NCBI GenBank assembly: GCA_015039365.1
Contig: WION01000130.1
Span: 1 to 64,000 of the forward strand
From: Amanita rubescens
Taxonomy: Eukaryota; Basidiomycota; Agaricomycetes; Agaricales; Amanitaceae
Reading direction: 5' to 3'
Length of the DNA stretch: 64,000 nt
Position 1 is the first letter of the stretch. Each line of letters begins with the position of its first letter. The position numbers were made by a program, and so were the translations under genes. Below the pieces are notes generated by a model that was not told the DNA's origin, ran no database searches, and saw only the letters and a list, made by a program, of their open reading frames with translations. This document shows, one piece after another, positions 22,034 to 32,403 of this stretch.

Positions 22034-24128
22034 ATGCACAACGCGTACCCAACACCATCTTATCCACCACCAGTTCCACCTAGACCACCTGACGTTGTTC
22101 ACCAAACTTCTTCTATGCCACCTACAATTCCACCTTTACCACCCGATCTTAGAAGATCAGCTTATGAAGCTACTCTTTCATTCACTCAACCCAACACTAT
22201 TATTCATCATCGTCCTTCAATTCAAAGTACTTATGGTCCTCCACCAAAAGCTCCTTCTCCTCCACCAGATTCTCCATCACTAACAGCTCAAATCCCAACA
22301 ATCGCTACTTTACAGGCTGTCGCTCTTTCAGTTCAACAGCCAAATTATGATCAACTATCAAAAGTCGCTTGGTCTCGAGATGTCATCTTTCTCGTCAATC
22401 GTTCTCAACAAAACTCTTCCACAGATCCAACAACCCCCATCGCTGACCCAAACCTCATCCGTTTAGCTCATGTTGCCATCCCCATCATTCTTGACATCGC
22501 CTCGAGGACACAGCAACACCAACCCTGTCCACCCCACGTTGCAGAGGCAATTTATATCCGCGCAACTCTAGCCGCAAGTGGTACATTTCCAGATCTACTT
22601 CGTCAAAACTTGCGATCTGCTTTCCGTGATTTCGAAACTGCCGCCCGTTCTGGTTACGCTTCCGCTTGGTTTAGGCTCGGAAGAGATTATGAGTCATTCA
22701 ACGATTTTGCCCGCGCTAAAGATTGTTTTGAAAGAGGCGTCAAGCTAGGCGTAGAAAGTTGCTGCTATGTACGCTTTTTTCTTCTTTTTCTTTCACCTGC
22801 TCCTCATCTGACAAAATCTATCCAGCGTATGGGTATGGCACATCTCATCGGTCAACTTGGCTTCCCTGTATCGCTCGAACACGCTCTACCTCTCCTTCAT
22901 CGTGCTGCCACCCTCGCTTCCCTCGACAGCCCTCAACCTGCTTACGTTTATGCACTCATGCTCCTCAATGAGTTTTCACAGGTCTCCGTTCCCCCATATG
23001 CAGTTGCTTCCATTTATACCGTCTGGTTCTTCCCCAGAACTCGAAGCACGCAAGCACCTCGAACGTGCTGCCTATCTCCACTTTGCACCAGCCCAGTACA
23101 AGCTCGGTCACGCATATGAATTTGCAGAGCCCCCCTTCCCTTTCGACCCTTTGCTCAGCGTCCAATACTACAGTCTCGCCAGTCAACAAGGCGAGGCAGA
23201 AGCCGACATGGCTCTCAGCAAATGGTTCCTCTGCGGTTCAGGTGACGATTCCTCTTCTCCAGGTCATTTTGAGAAGGATGAAGGTCTCGCTTGGACTTTT
23301 GCTGACAAGGCTGCTCGTCGTGGTTTGCCTAGCGCTCAATTCGCAATGGGTTACTATGCAGAGGTCGGTGTCGGAGGTACAAAGGACGTCAACGTTGCCA
23401 TCAAATGGTACAAAAAGGCCAGGGACAATGGCAATACAGATGCAGCAGAGAGATTGGATGCTCTAGATCAATCAGTTCCACAGGCTCTATCGAGAGAACA
23501 ACACGACGTTATTACAGAAGACAAGCTCGTCAGGAAGAGGACCATGGCCAAACAGCGCGGCGACGCTCACGGTGCGCCACAACAGCAGCAGCAGCAACAG
23601 CAACCACTAGTTCAGAATCAGCAACCACCACCACCACCACCACCACAACAACAACAACAACAACACTACCCGAAACGGGAGAGTCAACAGCAGATCATGG
23701 ACCTTGCTCGCAGGACATCCTTGATCCGTCCTCCTCACCCAGGGCGTTCAGCCAGCTCTCCGGAACTTCCGCAACAGCAACAGCAACCTGGGTCCAGTCC
23801 CCGTCTCCGTCTTGCCAATACACAGCAATACCCCAACTTGAACAGGTACACTCTGGTCGATAACCCGGTTCCTTCCTCAAGGAGCGCCAGCCCAGGTAGA
23901 CCAGGCTCTGGCGGCAATACTCCCACCGTAGGTCGTTATGGAAGAGGCGGTAGGAACGTTAGCGGTGGTGTCGGCGTCTCAACCCCTCCCCATTCTACGA
24001 GTCCCGGTCCTCCTTCTTCCGAGGGGAGTGAATCCCATGCTTCAAAGCCGCAAAGAGGTCCTTCGACCTTTGCAGAGATGGGTATACAAGGTGTCAAAGC
24101 CGAAGATAAGGAATGTGTTATCATGTAG
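22034..24128 (+). CDS. Skt5/Chs4-type chitin synthase activator
   Basis: The protein is about 678 aa. The Pro-rich N-terminus (MHNAYPTPSYPPPVPP) is followed by Sel1-like repeats (AWFRLGRDYE, AQYKLGHAYEFAEPPF, AQFAMGYYAEVGVGG). The tail is Gln/Pro-rich, with CAG/CAA and CCA runs at 23580-23660. It ends in CVIM, a CaaX farnesylation motif also found in yeast Chs4. Skt5/Chs4 activates chitin synthase at the plasma membrane. An intron at 22769-22825 (57 nt, poly-T, CTGAC branch) is removed in frame. Between about 22985 and 23003 the frame must shift by one base to reach the conserved SSPELEARKHLERAAYL. A C5 run at 22991-22995 is the likely indel. It may be an assembly error or a true mutation. 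It is convergent with eIF2-alpha, with stop codons 95 bp apart. Confidence 0.88.
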
Positions 24129-24223
24129 AAAGGACTTGCCCGCGCACGCGCAATAATCTCGAGTACTAATTAATCACCTCACCCCATCCATATATATATA
24201 CCAAGCCATGTATTGGTCGCTTA

Positions 24224-25407
24224 TTAGACGGTGACATGAGTATCAATATCCTCGTCTTCATCCCCAGAAACCTCTGCATTCTCCAATCCTGCCTTGGCCA
24301 TCAGTTGAGCAAGATCTTGCTCATCCGTTTCAGAAACGGCTTTTGGCTGTTGACGTATGAGGAAAAGGGCAAACAGAAAGAAAAAAATTACGGGATTCAC
24401 CTTCATCTTAATCACCAGGTTACCTCCATCTTCTTCAACGGTGCCCTGTATCGCTTCAATTGCTCGTTCTAATCGCTCTACGGCGGCAAACTATAGAGAG
24501 ATATAAAATATTCGATCATCAACATCAACAAACGACTCACCTTGTCTGTTGCGTTTGTACTTAGCACGTACAGGGGCGGAGCTACCAGCTTGGCCTTGAT
24601 CGGTACAGCTTCGCTGCTTTGCTTTTCTCCTGCTCTCAAAGCCTTTTTGATTGCATCGATGCCGGACGGGGTATAGCATGTCAGTTCAATGTCGGCACGT
24701 AGTTTTATCGGTTGAGGAGTCAGTCGCCGTGCAATGGTTTTGGTAAGGACCGAGTAAACAGCTGGCGGTACGGGCGTTTCCAAGGATGAAAACACGGCAT
24801 CAGCTTCAGTGAGTGCAAGCTTGAACGCATCATACGGATGTCCGTATTTCTTTCCTAGTGGCCACGCAATTTGTTCGTATAGCTTTTCGAGCTTTTCTTC
24901 TTCGTTGACGTCCATTTCTTGCGTTTCTTCAACTTGCGCGTCTGACCCTCCCGTTGCTATCTTGGAAGCGACATGTCGTAGGATCGACGCCACCGTTTTC
25001 GATTTCATATACCGTTCTTCGCATTTGATGATATCCTCTGCTGATACACGTCGTTTTGAAAGATCAATGTACCCTGGAGGAAGTGAATGAGATATATAGT
25101 CCATCTGATTTTGATATATACACACCTTTCTCCTTGTCGACTCGCAGGACGACTACAACCTCGTTCCTTCCAACTCGAATCAGTTTTTGCACTGATCGGA
25201 TACGTCTGCGGGACAGCTCTGATAAGAGAATCATGCCCTCGGTATTGTCATATTCGAGCTGACACACAAACACACAAAAGTCAGAGTAGAGTGATCGGTT
25301 CACAACTAACTTACCAGTTTGACGTAGGCACCCATCTCGGCTATTTGGCGAACTTGAACCATTACAAGTTCGTCTACTTCTGGATATTTCTGCTCGTAAT
25401 ATCGCAT
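24224..25407 (-). CDS. SUI2: Translation initiation factor eIF2 subunit alpha
   Basis: Five exons (25407-25315, 25258-25126, 25073-24541, 24490-24401, 24346-24224) total 972 nt, 323 aa, with introns of 50-56 nt. The N-terminal S1 domain carries [11 protein letters not shown] and [13 protein letters not shown]. The [12 protein letters not shown] loop holds the regulatory Ser (residue 47 here, equivalent to Ser51). [19 protein letters not shown] follows. The C-terminal domain includes [16 protein letters not shown] and an acidic tail. eIF2 delivers initiator Met-tRNA to the 40S ribosome, and phosphorylation of the Ser slows translation under stress. Length is close to the 304 aa of yeast plus a longer tail. 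All splice junctions keep frame. Confidence 0.96.
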
Positions 25408-25702
25408 TTTTGATTAGAGAAGATGATGATAATCGGAGCACAGCCACCCGCGAGTCGGTCAGAATATAAAAAACCTCTTTTTCTTTTTTTGAGGATATCC
25501 GACCCCTTGCGGGGCAGGACAGCGTGTATTGCCAAGTACACTACACAGTAACTCTGGTATAAAAAACCTCGTGTCGTCGTCAAGCATATTACTCCAGGTT
25601 ATCATTCATGAAAGTTCAATGGACTCACTCTGGGCTACGACATGACCTCGGTCCACTTGTATAAGTACAAGCTTACATCCCCCTTTTTTCAGCAGGTTCA
25701 AC

Positions 25703-26285
25703 ATGTTCAAGGCACTTGCAATCGTCGTTACTTTCGCTGGCCTTTTGGTCAGCGCTTTGCCTCACGTACATAACCATCAGGTAACATTTATTCATTCGTC
25801 TGCGATGTCCCCATCATACTCAACGGACAATCAGCTCGAGGCTAGACAATTCGCAGCTCCAATCAACTTTACTAGACCCAACAACGAACGCTTCTTCACT
25901 TGCACTCAACCTTTCTTCGGTGGACAGTGCGCCTTCCAGCACATCAACACCGGTCAATGCCAGGACCTCCCCGCCCAGTTCCAAAACAGCATTCAGAGCG
26001 CTCGCCCCGATCCCGGATTCAACTGCACGCTCTACACGTGAGTAATTTGTCTGCTCGTGAGCGACATTCAAAACCTTATGCCAAATTAGCGGAAATAGCT
26101 GTGTCGGTGACACCATGTTCTTTACCTTCCCTTACTACAACGTCTACCCCAACGGCTTCGACTACGGCTCTTTCCCGGCCAAGGTTAATTCAAACACCAA
26201 GTCCTTTGAATGCGTCAGGTCTGGCATTGCCCCTCCCGGAATCACCGGCGCAGGTACCGGTATCTTCAATGCAAATTCTCAATAG
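25703..26285 (+). CDS. Small secreted Cys-containing protein, three exons
   Basis: Exons 25703-25780, 25835-26037 and 26090-26285 give 158 aa. The first intron (25781-25834, 54 nt) is a multiple of three and could instead be retained. The second (26038-26089, GTGAGT...TTAG) is required. MFKALAIVVTFAGLLVSA is a clear signal peptide. The mature part has five Cys, with FTCTQPFFGGQCAF, GQCQDLPAQFQNSIQS and FNCTLYTGNSCVGD. Spacing resembles beta-gamma-crystallin-like Greek-key secreted proteins of fungi, a tentative match. There is a possible N-glycosylation site at INFTR. A TATA-like GTATAAGTAC lies about 40 bp upstream. Effector or cell-wall roles are possible but unproven. Confidence 0.75.
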
Positions 26286-26741
26286 GTACTCCATTTGCTG
26301 CGTTGAATGTATAGGAAGGATATTATAGGTCGTACCTCTATACACGCGGACATTTGACATGTCTCTGATGGTTTGAGTGGCTCGTAGTAATAAACCGCGG
26401 TTCTAATATCGTTAACCCCTGCTCCTATCAACTGTGGCTTCTTAATACTTTCAAAATGTTCATGTGTTTATATTTGGTTTGAACGGAACAAGGTGCTAAT
26501 CACGGCGAGCAATTTCAAGGTCATCCCGCAAGGTAAATTGCAAAATGTGGGAAAAAATTACTAAGTAACGATAAGATAAGATTACATGTACTCTTCCTCT
26601 ACTTTTTGCCGCTATCCTTGTAACATCCGGCTCCCCAACCTGTCAACTCGCTTTATTACCTTGCAGTGAGGCTACATCGCTTCAGATAGAACCGTAAACA
26701 CCAACCGGACAACTCTCCAGCACAGGTGGTCTCCTTCAACG
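26286..26741. other. Intergenic spacer
   Basis: 3' flank of the secreted-protein gene. No supported feature. Confidence 0.4.
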
Positions 26742-26960
26742 ATGACCAGGCTCGTCTTTTGGGTTTTCGCCGACGATTGGGGTCATCCCATTGGCGTGGA
26801 CATAGCGGACAAGGATGTCGGAGATCTCAAGGAAGCAATCAAAGAGAAAGAAAAGAAAATGTTTGAACAATCTATGTAGGTTTCTGTCCCTGTCGATGAT
26901 GAATTCGAGGAGAAGGTGGAAGCGCTCGGTTTGAACGTGACTGAGCGGCCACTATCATGT
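26742..26960 (+). pseudogene. Crinkler (CRN) N-terminal domain fragment
   Basis: MTRLVFWVFADDWGHPIGVD and DVGDLKEAIKEKEKKMF match the ubiquitin-like header of crinkler proteins as I recall it. A stop at 26877-26879 is followed in frame by VSVPVDDEFEEKVEALGL, another header motif. Nothing resembling a C-terminal domain follows. It is a relic interrupted by at least one nonsense codon. Confidence 0.55.
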
Positions 26961-27215
26961 CGGAGGAAGTTGGACTCTCTCTTGTTAAATATTGTGGTAA
27001 AAGTACCCACAGTGGTGCGTTTCATAAACGCATTCTTGACTTGTCACTTAAGTTGACATTTTGTTTGGAATCACTCTTTCATCATCTCCATTCAACCATC
27101 TCTCCTGAGTCATTGGCAAATGCAATGGTCTCCATTCACTTTCCCAAAATTCAAATGCTGCCAAATCCTGCATTTTAATTACACCTTCAAAAGTGAACTG
27201 GCCTGTCACAGCTCC
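26961..27215 (-). other. Broken unidentified coding sequence, left part
   Basis: The minus strand reads TGQFTFEGVIKMQDLAAFEF and LHLPMTQERWLNGDDE. It ends at the GCTCC target duplication of the Copia element. The right part lies beyond 32178. I do not recognise the protein. Confidence 0.4.
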
Positions 27216-27475
27216 TGTTGAACAGGGAAGTATTGATACCAGGCTAGTAAGCACGAGCCTCAGTTATAGTAAGAATAACTGTATTGGGTATAGGTACCTA
27301 GTAAGCACGACTACGGTACGATTAGTATCAGTTGCGTATGTAGAAATATTATAGTGACTTACGCCTCAGTTATAGTAAGAATAACTGAGGCCTAATACCG
27401 GAAAACCTTCCGTATATATCCATAGACCAAATATATGCAAACTCGGCCTTAGCCGTATGAGCTCGTACTCCAACA
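27216..27475 (-). repeat. 3' LTR of the full-length Copia
   Basis: 260 bp, TGTTG...CAACA, nearly identical to 31919-32178. A purine tract (AAGGGGAG on the minus strand) lies directly before it and should prime plus-strand synthesis. It contains two copies of CTCAGTTATAGTAAGAATAA. Confidence 0.95.
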
Positions 27476-27504
27476 CTCCCCTTCGAGCGAAAAGTAGTTT
27501 AGAA

Positions 27505-30500
27505 TTAAAAAATACCTAGTAACGAACGAAACTTTTCAAACTTGAAGCGAGCGAGAGACTTTGTAAAGATGTCGGCGATCATTTCGTCTGTAGGGCAATA
27601 GGAAATAGAAAGAATGTCGTTATTAACAACTTCGCGAACGAAGTGGAAGCGAGTGTCGATGTGCTTTGTACGCATGTGGAAAGTCGAGTCCTTGGAGAGG
27701 ACTATTGCACCTTGATTGTCGCAGAAGAGCGGGATTGAGGTGGTGATTGGGTTGAAGAACGGCGAGAGCTCGGAGTGGAGCTTGCGATGCCAAAGTAATT
27801 CTTTTGTTGCATGGGTGAGCGCAACGTATTCTGCTTTGGTGCTTGATAATGTGACGATAGGTTGTTTCTTGGAACTCCAGGATACGGCCCCACTTCCGTA
27901 GAACATCGCGAATCCGGAAATAGAGTGGCGGTGAGCTTGGGAGGCCCAGTCGGCGTCCGTGTAGCCGCAGAGTTTCGGGTCCTTTCCGCCAAGTACGAGG
28001 CGCTTCTCACGGGTTGCCTTAAGGTTTCGGATAGCCCGGCGAGCAGCGTCGAGGTGAGTTTTCGATGGATCGTCGAGATAGCGTGATAAGGTCCTGATGG
28101 TGTAAGCAATATCTGCACGTGTGACTCCTGAGCAGTAAAGTAGCGCGCCGATGATCTCTCTATACTTGGATTGTTCCCGGGTACCTAGTTTGGTAGGCGA
28201 TACGTGAGGTGTACCAGGTGTGAGGTCGATTCCAGGTTCCATCGGAGTTGAGATGTCACGAGCATCTTCGAGATCGAAACGCTTGACGATGTTGTCGATG
28301 TAGGATTGCTGGCCAAGGGATATGGTATGGTTCTTGAGGTCACGGGTGATGTGGACGCCCAGGAGCCATTTGATTTCGCCTAGATCGACAAGTTCAAAGT
28401 GCTGATTTAGCTGATATTTTATGAGTTGAGCGGATTCGAGTGATTCGGCAATAATGGTGAGGTCATCTGTCGCTACGGCGATGATAGTGTATTTGTCTTC
28501 ACCAGAGAAGCGGTAGAAGACGCCTAGATCAGCGTTCGAAACTCGGTAACCAAGTTTGATGAACGTGTCACGCAGCTTCATATACCATCCGCGCCCGGCT
28601 TGTTTGGTGCCATATAAGCCTTTGATAAGCTTGCAGACGAGTCGTTTTCCGCTCGGATTGGGTGGTAACGAGAGGAATTGGTTGTATGCGGGTGGTAGAT
28701 CAACGTAGATGTCCTCCTTCATCTCAGCGTTTAGGTAAGCATTTTTCACATCAGCCTGATGTATAACCGATCCTTTAGATGCTGCCTGAGCGAGAAGATT
28801 GCGTAGAGTCTCCCATCGGACGATCCATACCCGAGTATCAAAGTAATCAATGCCGAATTTTTGACTGAAACCGCGTGCTACGAGACGGGCTTTGTATTTG
28901 GTAATCTTTCCGTTTTCGTCGCGTTTATGTCTGAACACGTATTTGCAGGAAACAATATTGGCGTCAGGAGGTGCCTCGACAATCTTCCAGGTGCCCAGCT
29001 TTTCAATTTGTTCCAGTTCGGCCTGTACAGCCGCACGCCATTTGTCAGCATTCTCGCCATTCAAGGCTTCTTTCAGCGTTCTCGGTTCTCCTCCAGTCCC
29101 AGCTGCTAGAGCGTGCTCTTCAACTATACCAGCAAAAAGTAAGTCTTCGTCGTCTAAATCGACGGCTGAAAGCTGATAGTCAAGTTCTTTTTCAGTGAAA
29201 GCCGTCATTCCTCCCCCTGAAGGCTTATCACCCTTCATCAAAGCTTTGTAGTAGCCTTGGGGTTGTCTAGCTCGTTTACTGCGTCCTAGGAGTTCCTCTG
29301 CGACCTCCTCTTCATCTTCTGAAGGTTGGATGCTAGTATTTTGGGTGGATGGCGTGGATGGGGTTTGGATGACAGGTAAGACTGGTTTTGTCGTATCTCC
29401 ACCGATTTTCGTTGGATTGACTTCATTTTGGGTTCGTTGGGGAGCGTTTTCAGTGTCCTTTCTCGACGTGTTGTCCGATTGACCAGCAGTGTCTTTGATC
29501 TCGTGCGATTTTCGAGATTCTTCAGGATTGACCGCTTTTGGGCGATTTTTAGCTTGATTGGATTCCTGGTGAGTCTCCCCTTCAATCAAGGTAGTTTCAG
29601 GTGCTAAAGCGTTGCTTTCATCGAAGTAAACATCGCGCTCAACGGTTACACTGCGCTTTTCCTCCCAATATATTCGATAACCCTTGGATTCTTCGTCAAA
29701 TCCGATAAAACGGCCTTTTTCGACTTTGGATTCCAATTTTGGACTGTGAGTCCGCTTTACCCACACCTTTTGTCCCCATTGTCTCACGTTTGACAGGTCT
29801 GGAGAGTTTCCAGTTGACATTTGAATAGGTGTTTTGTAATCCGACACAGCCTTGGTGGGAACACGATTGCGTAGCCATACGAAGTGGGACGCGGCTTCCG
29901 CCCATAACGTCTTGGGAAGTTTTGCAGCTAGTAACATGGCTCTAGCTCCCTCGACAATGACGCGGTTTGCTCGTTCCGCTCGTCCATTCGATTGCGGGCT
30001 ATCGTGTACAGTCAAGTGACGTGCAGTACCAGCTTTCTTTAGGTGCTGGCTGAATGCATCGCTTGTGAATTCTCCACCTCGGTCAGTTCCGAGAAGTTTT
30101 ATTTTGGCATCCCTTTGCATATTGACCCATTTTTCGTAGATCTTGTAGGTCTCGAATGCTTCGGATTTATTGCGTAGGAAATAGATGTGGGTTTCGTGGG
30201 TGTATTCATCAATGAAGGCGAGATAATACTCTTTTCCTTTCAAAGATGGTGATTGAGCAGGTCCCCATAGGTCGGCAACGACTTTTCCACCGTATTTCGT
30301 TGCTCTCTTAGTACCTTCTTTCGGGAAGGGATTTGTCGTGGCCTTCGCTTCGATGCACTGAATACATTGCTCCGGTTTGGAGTTCATGTCAAGATCGATG
30401 CCGGTGGCCGTTCCTTCCTTTATCATACGCCGTAAGTCGTCGTGATTCACATGACCCATCCGTCTATGGAATTCACTGATGGACATCTTTTTAGATGCAA

Positions 30501-31893
30501 CGGCGGCTATTTCGGTACTGGTAGAGTCTCCTTTTGGCGTTATTGACACTTTATATAGGCCGTTATTTGATACGGGGATATGGCTGATGATTCGTCGTGT
30601 GGGCTTGGGTGTACTTATAGTACATATGTTATCCTTGAAAACGACTCGGAATCCCTTTTTGACCATGGTGCCAACGGAGATTAAGGTGAAGGTGAAATCG
30701 GGTGAGTAATAAACTCCCCGTAATGTTGCTTTGACGGGTTTTTGACCGTTTTTCATAGGGAATAGTATGCCAAGGTCTCCTCGACCGGTTGCCTGCAAAA
30801 CTTGACCATTTGCGGCCCGAATAGGCCTTGGTTCAATTTCGGTGAAGTTTAGAAGGTCGGAGCGATTCGGGGTGAAATGTTGGGTAGCTCCGCAATCCAT
30901 GATAGCGATGGTGGTTGCGGGCGTGGCACCGAGCGCTTCGAGCAGCTCAGAAGGACTATAGGTGACGGCGAGCGATACGTCTTCGTCATCAGCCTCTTCG
31001 GTTGATGCGGCATTCGCTTTTGCCTGATCCTTTTTCTTTTTGTCCCGTGGTCCTTGACCCTCTTTGCCTCCCCCTTTATTCCAGCAATTCTCCTTCGTAT
31101 GTCCACTCTTTTTGCAATTGCTACATTGCTTTTTCTGACTTTGCTCCTTCTTTTTCGCGTACGCTGCGATCATAGCCGCGTTTTCGGCAGCTTTGTCTGC
31201 TTCTTTTTGCACGACGAGCTCATCGGCTTCTTCGTGTATGGAGGCAATAATTTGATCACTCGTAAGTGTTTTACTATTGATACGAGCTGCGGCACTAAGT
31301 GTTTGGAGTAGAGGTCGATAGCATGCAGGAAGGGATTTTCGGATCATAGCGGCAAATGAGGGGTCAGAGACAGGTGCGCCCATCCCCTCGAGTTGCTCTT
31401 TTAGCTCCTTCATCTTTCCTAGGTGTTCTCGGACGTCGTCGTCGGCAAGGCAAATCATTGTTTGGAGTTTGGTGAGAATGCTGACTTGGATCAGATCTCC
31501 CTTCTCCTGCATGATTGAGACGAGTTTGGACCATAGTTTTGAAGCGGTGGGTTCGTTTTTGATCTGGAGGAACATGGACTGACTTATAGTCTCGTAGATG
31601 ACCTCTCTGACCGACGCCTCTTTCCGTTCATACTCGTCCAACGCGTCTTCAATTGCCTCGACTTCCGTTTCGGTAAGTGCGACTCTTTCCTTCTTCTTAA
31701 TGTCTTCAGACTTATAGAACTTCTGGTCTAGCTCTATGTACGTGGCCGGTTTCCGCTTAGTCCCCAAAAAATGCCGTCGGAGGCCCTTGTGGGTCATCGT
31801 GTTCGTGACACGTTCCCGGTAGGTTATCCAGTTTGTACCGTCGTCCTTTAGCTTCTCGAGCTTAATGAACTTGAAGGTATCACTTGTCGACAT
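27505..31893 (-). CDS. Copia Gag-Pol polyprotein
   Basis: A single frame of about 1,460 codons. Order on the minus strand: UBN2-type Gag, a CCHC knuckle (CSNCKKSGHTKENC), aspartic protease (IMDCGATQHF, so DCGA rather than the usual DSGA), the GAG-pre-integrase His/Cys set (HRRMGH...CIQC), integrase (DLWGPAQS, GTDRGGEF, DSPQSNGRAERANR), and reverse transcriptase (DVKNAYLNAEM, VATDDLTII). RNase H closes the protein (GYTDADWASQ, LSSTKAEY, HIDTRFHFVRE). An ATG at 31914 sits inside the likely primer-binding site, so the start is more likely the second ATG (31893), giving MSTSDTFKF. There is no frameshift or stop between Gag and Pol, as in most Copia elements. Confidence 0.95.
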   Translation of the reverse strand: MSTSDTFKFIKLEKLKDDGTNWITYRERVTNTMTHKGLRRHFLGTKRKPATYIELDQKFYKSEDIKKKERVALTETEVEAIEDALDEYERKEASVREVIYETISQSMFLQIKNEPTASKLWSKLVSIMQEKGDLIQVSILTKLQTMICLADDDVREHLGKMKELKEQLEGMGAPVSDPSFAAMIRKSLPACYRPLLQTLSAAARINSKTLTSDQIIASIHEEADELVVQKEADKAAENAAMIAAYAKKKEQSQKKQCSNCKKSGHTKENCWNKGGGKEGQGPRDKKKKDQAKANAASTEEADDEDVSLAVTYSPSELLEALGATPATTIAIMDCGATQHFTPNRSDLLNFTEIEPRPIRAANGQVLQATGRGDLGILFPMKNGQKPVKATLRGVYYSPDFTFTLISVGTMVKKGFRVVFKDNICTISTPKPTRRIISHIPVSNNGLYKVSITPKGDSTSTEIAAVASKKMSISEFHRRMGHVNHDDLRRMIKEGTATGIDLDMNSKPEQCIQCIEAKATTNPFPKEGTKRATKYGGKVVADLWGPAQSPSLKGKEYYLAFIDEYTHETHIYFLRNKSEAFETYKIYEKWVNMQRDAKIKLLGTDRGGEFTSDAFSQHLKKAGTARHLTVHDSPQSNGRAERANRVIVEGARAMLLAAKLPKTLWAEAASHFVWLRNRVPTKAVSDYKTPIQMSTGNSPDLSNVRQWGQKVWVKRTHSPKLESKVEKGRFIGFDEESKGYRIYWEEKRSVTVERDVYFDESNALAPETTLIEGETHQESNQAKNRPKAVNPEESRKSHEIKDTAGQSDNTSRKDTENAPQRTQNEVNPTKIGGDTTKPVLPVIQTPSTPSTQNTSIQPSEDEEEVAEELLGRSKRARQPQGYYKALMKGDKPSGGGMTAFTEKELDYQLSAVDLDDEDLLFAGIVEEHALAAGTGGEPRTLKEALNGENADKWRAAVQAELEQIEKLGTWKIVEAPPDANIVSCKYVFRHKRDENGKITKYKARLVARGFSQKFGIDYFDTRVWIVRWETLRNLLAQAASKGSVIHQADVKNAYLNAEMKEDIYVDLPPAYNQFLSLPPNPSGKRLVCKLIKGLYGTKQAGRGWYMKLRDTFIKLGYRVSNADLGVFYRFSGEDKYTIIAVATDDLTIIAESLESAQLIKYQLNQHFELVDLGEIKWLLGVHITRDLKNHTISLGQQSYIDNIVKRFDLEDARDISTPMEPGIDLTPGTPHVSPTKLGTREQSKYREIIGALLYCSGVTRADIAYTIRTLSRYLDDPSKTHLDAARRAIRNLKATREKRLVLGGKDPKLCGYTDADWASQAHRHSISGFAMFYGSGAVSWSSKKQPIVTLSSTKAEYVALTHATKELLWHRKLHSELSPFFNPITTSIPLFCDNQGAIVLSKDSTFHMRTKHIDTRFHFVREVVNNDILSISYCPTDEMIADIFTKSLARFKFEKFRSLLGIF

Positions 31894-31904
31894 TATGGTT
31901 GACT

Positions 31905-31918
31905 CGGGGCCCATAACC
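31905..31918 (-). promoter_or_regulatory. Primer-binding site of the Copia element
   Basis: CGGGGCCCATAACC on the plus strand abuts the 5' LTR. It resembles the anticodon stem-loop of initiator Met tRNA (GGGCTCATAACC), suggesting priming by a half tRNA. The same 14 bases flank the LTR at 51901. Confidence 0.6.
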
Positions 31919-32178
31919 TGTTGAACAGGGAAGTATTGATACCGGGCTAGTAAGCACGAGCCTCAGTTATAGTAAGAATAACTGTATTGGGTATAGGTAC
32001 CTAGTAAGCACGACTACGGTACGATTAGTATCAGTTGCGTATGTAGAAATATTATAGTGACTTACGCCTCAGTTATAGTAAGAATAACTGAGGCCTAATA
32101 CCGGAAAACCTTCCGTATATATCCATAGACCAAATATATGCAAACTCGGCCTTAGCCGTATGAGCTCGTACTCCAACA
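31919..32178 (-). repeat. 5' LTR of the full-length Copia
   Basis: 260 bp, pairs with 27216-27475. It presumably carries the promoter for the minus-strand transcript. Confidence 0.95.
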
Positions 32179-32403
32179 GCTCCCAATCCCACACAACTTC
32201 TCTTGTTCAACTGTTTTGTTCTCTGAGTCAATGGGAAGCCAAGTCAGGTCTTCACAGTCAATATTCTGAAGACCAAAAATGTCAGCTGTGAGACAATACA
32301 ATAGCTCAGTCATGGCAATAAGTGACTCTATAATTGATAGCCTTACCTGTGAGACAATACAATAGCTACGGGTAATATAAGCAACATGAAAGGAATAAGG
32401 CAA
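32179..32403 (-). other. Broken unidentified coding sequence, right part
   Basis: The minus strand reads LTWLPIDSENKTVEQEKLCG before the Copia insertion. It seems to be the other half of the 26961-27215 sequence, though the two parts are not in one frame across the insertion. It also contains a direct repeat, GAGACAATACAATAGCT. Confidence 0.35.

Larger units (their letters stand above)
27216..32178 (-). mobile_element. Full-length Copia LTR retrotransposon
   Basis: A 4,963-bp element on the minus strand with 260-bp LTRs, an intact 1.46-kb-residue-scale polyprotein and a perfect 5-bp target duplication GCTCC (27211-27215, 32179-32183). The LTRs appear to differ at one position (A versus G in GATACCRGGCTAG). 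This indicates recent insertion, and the element may still be active. Confidence 0.95.

Noticed and set aside
22981..23002. A 22-nt intron (GTCTCC...GCAG) restoring the SKT5 frame
   Set aside because: Too short for spliceosomal removal and it would delete residues that look conserved; an indel in the C-run is simpler.
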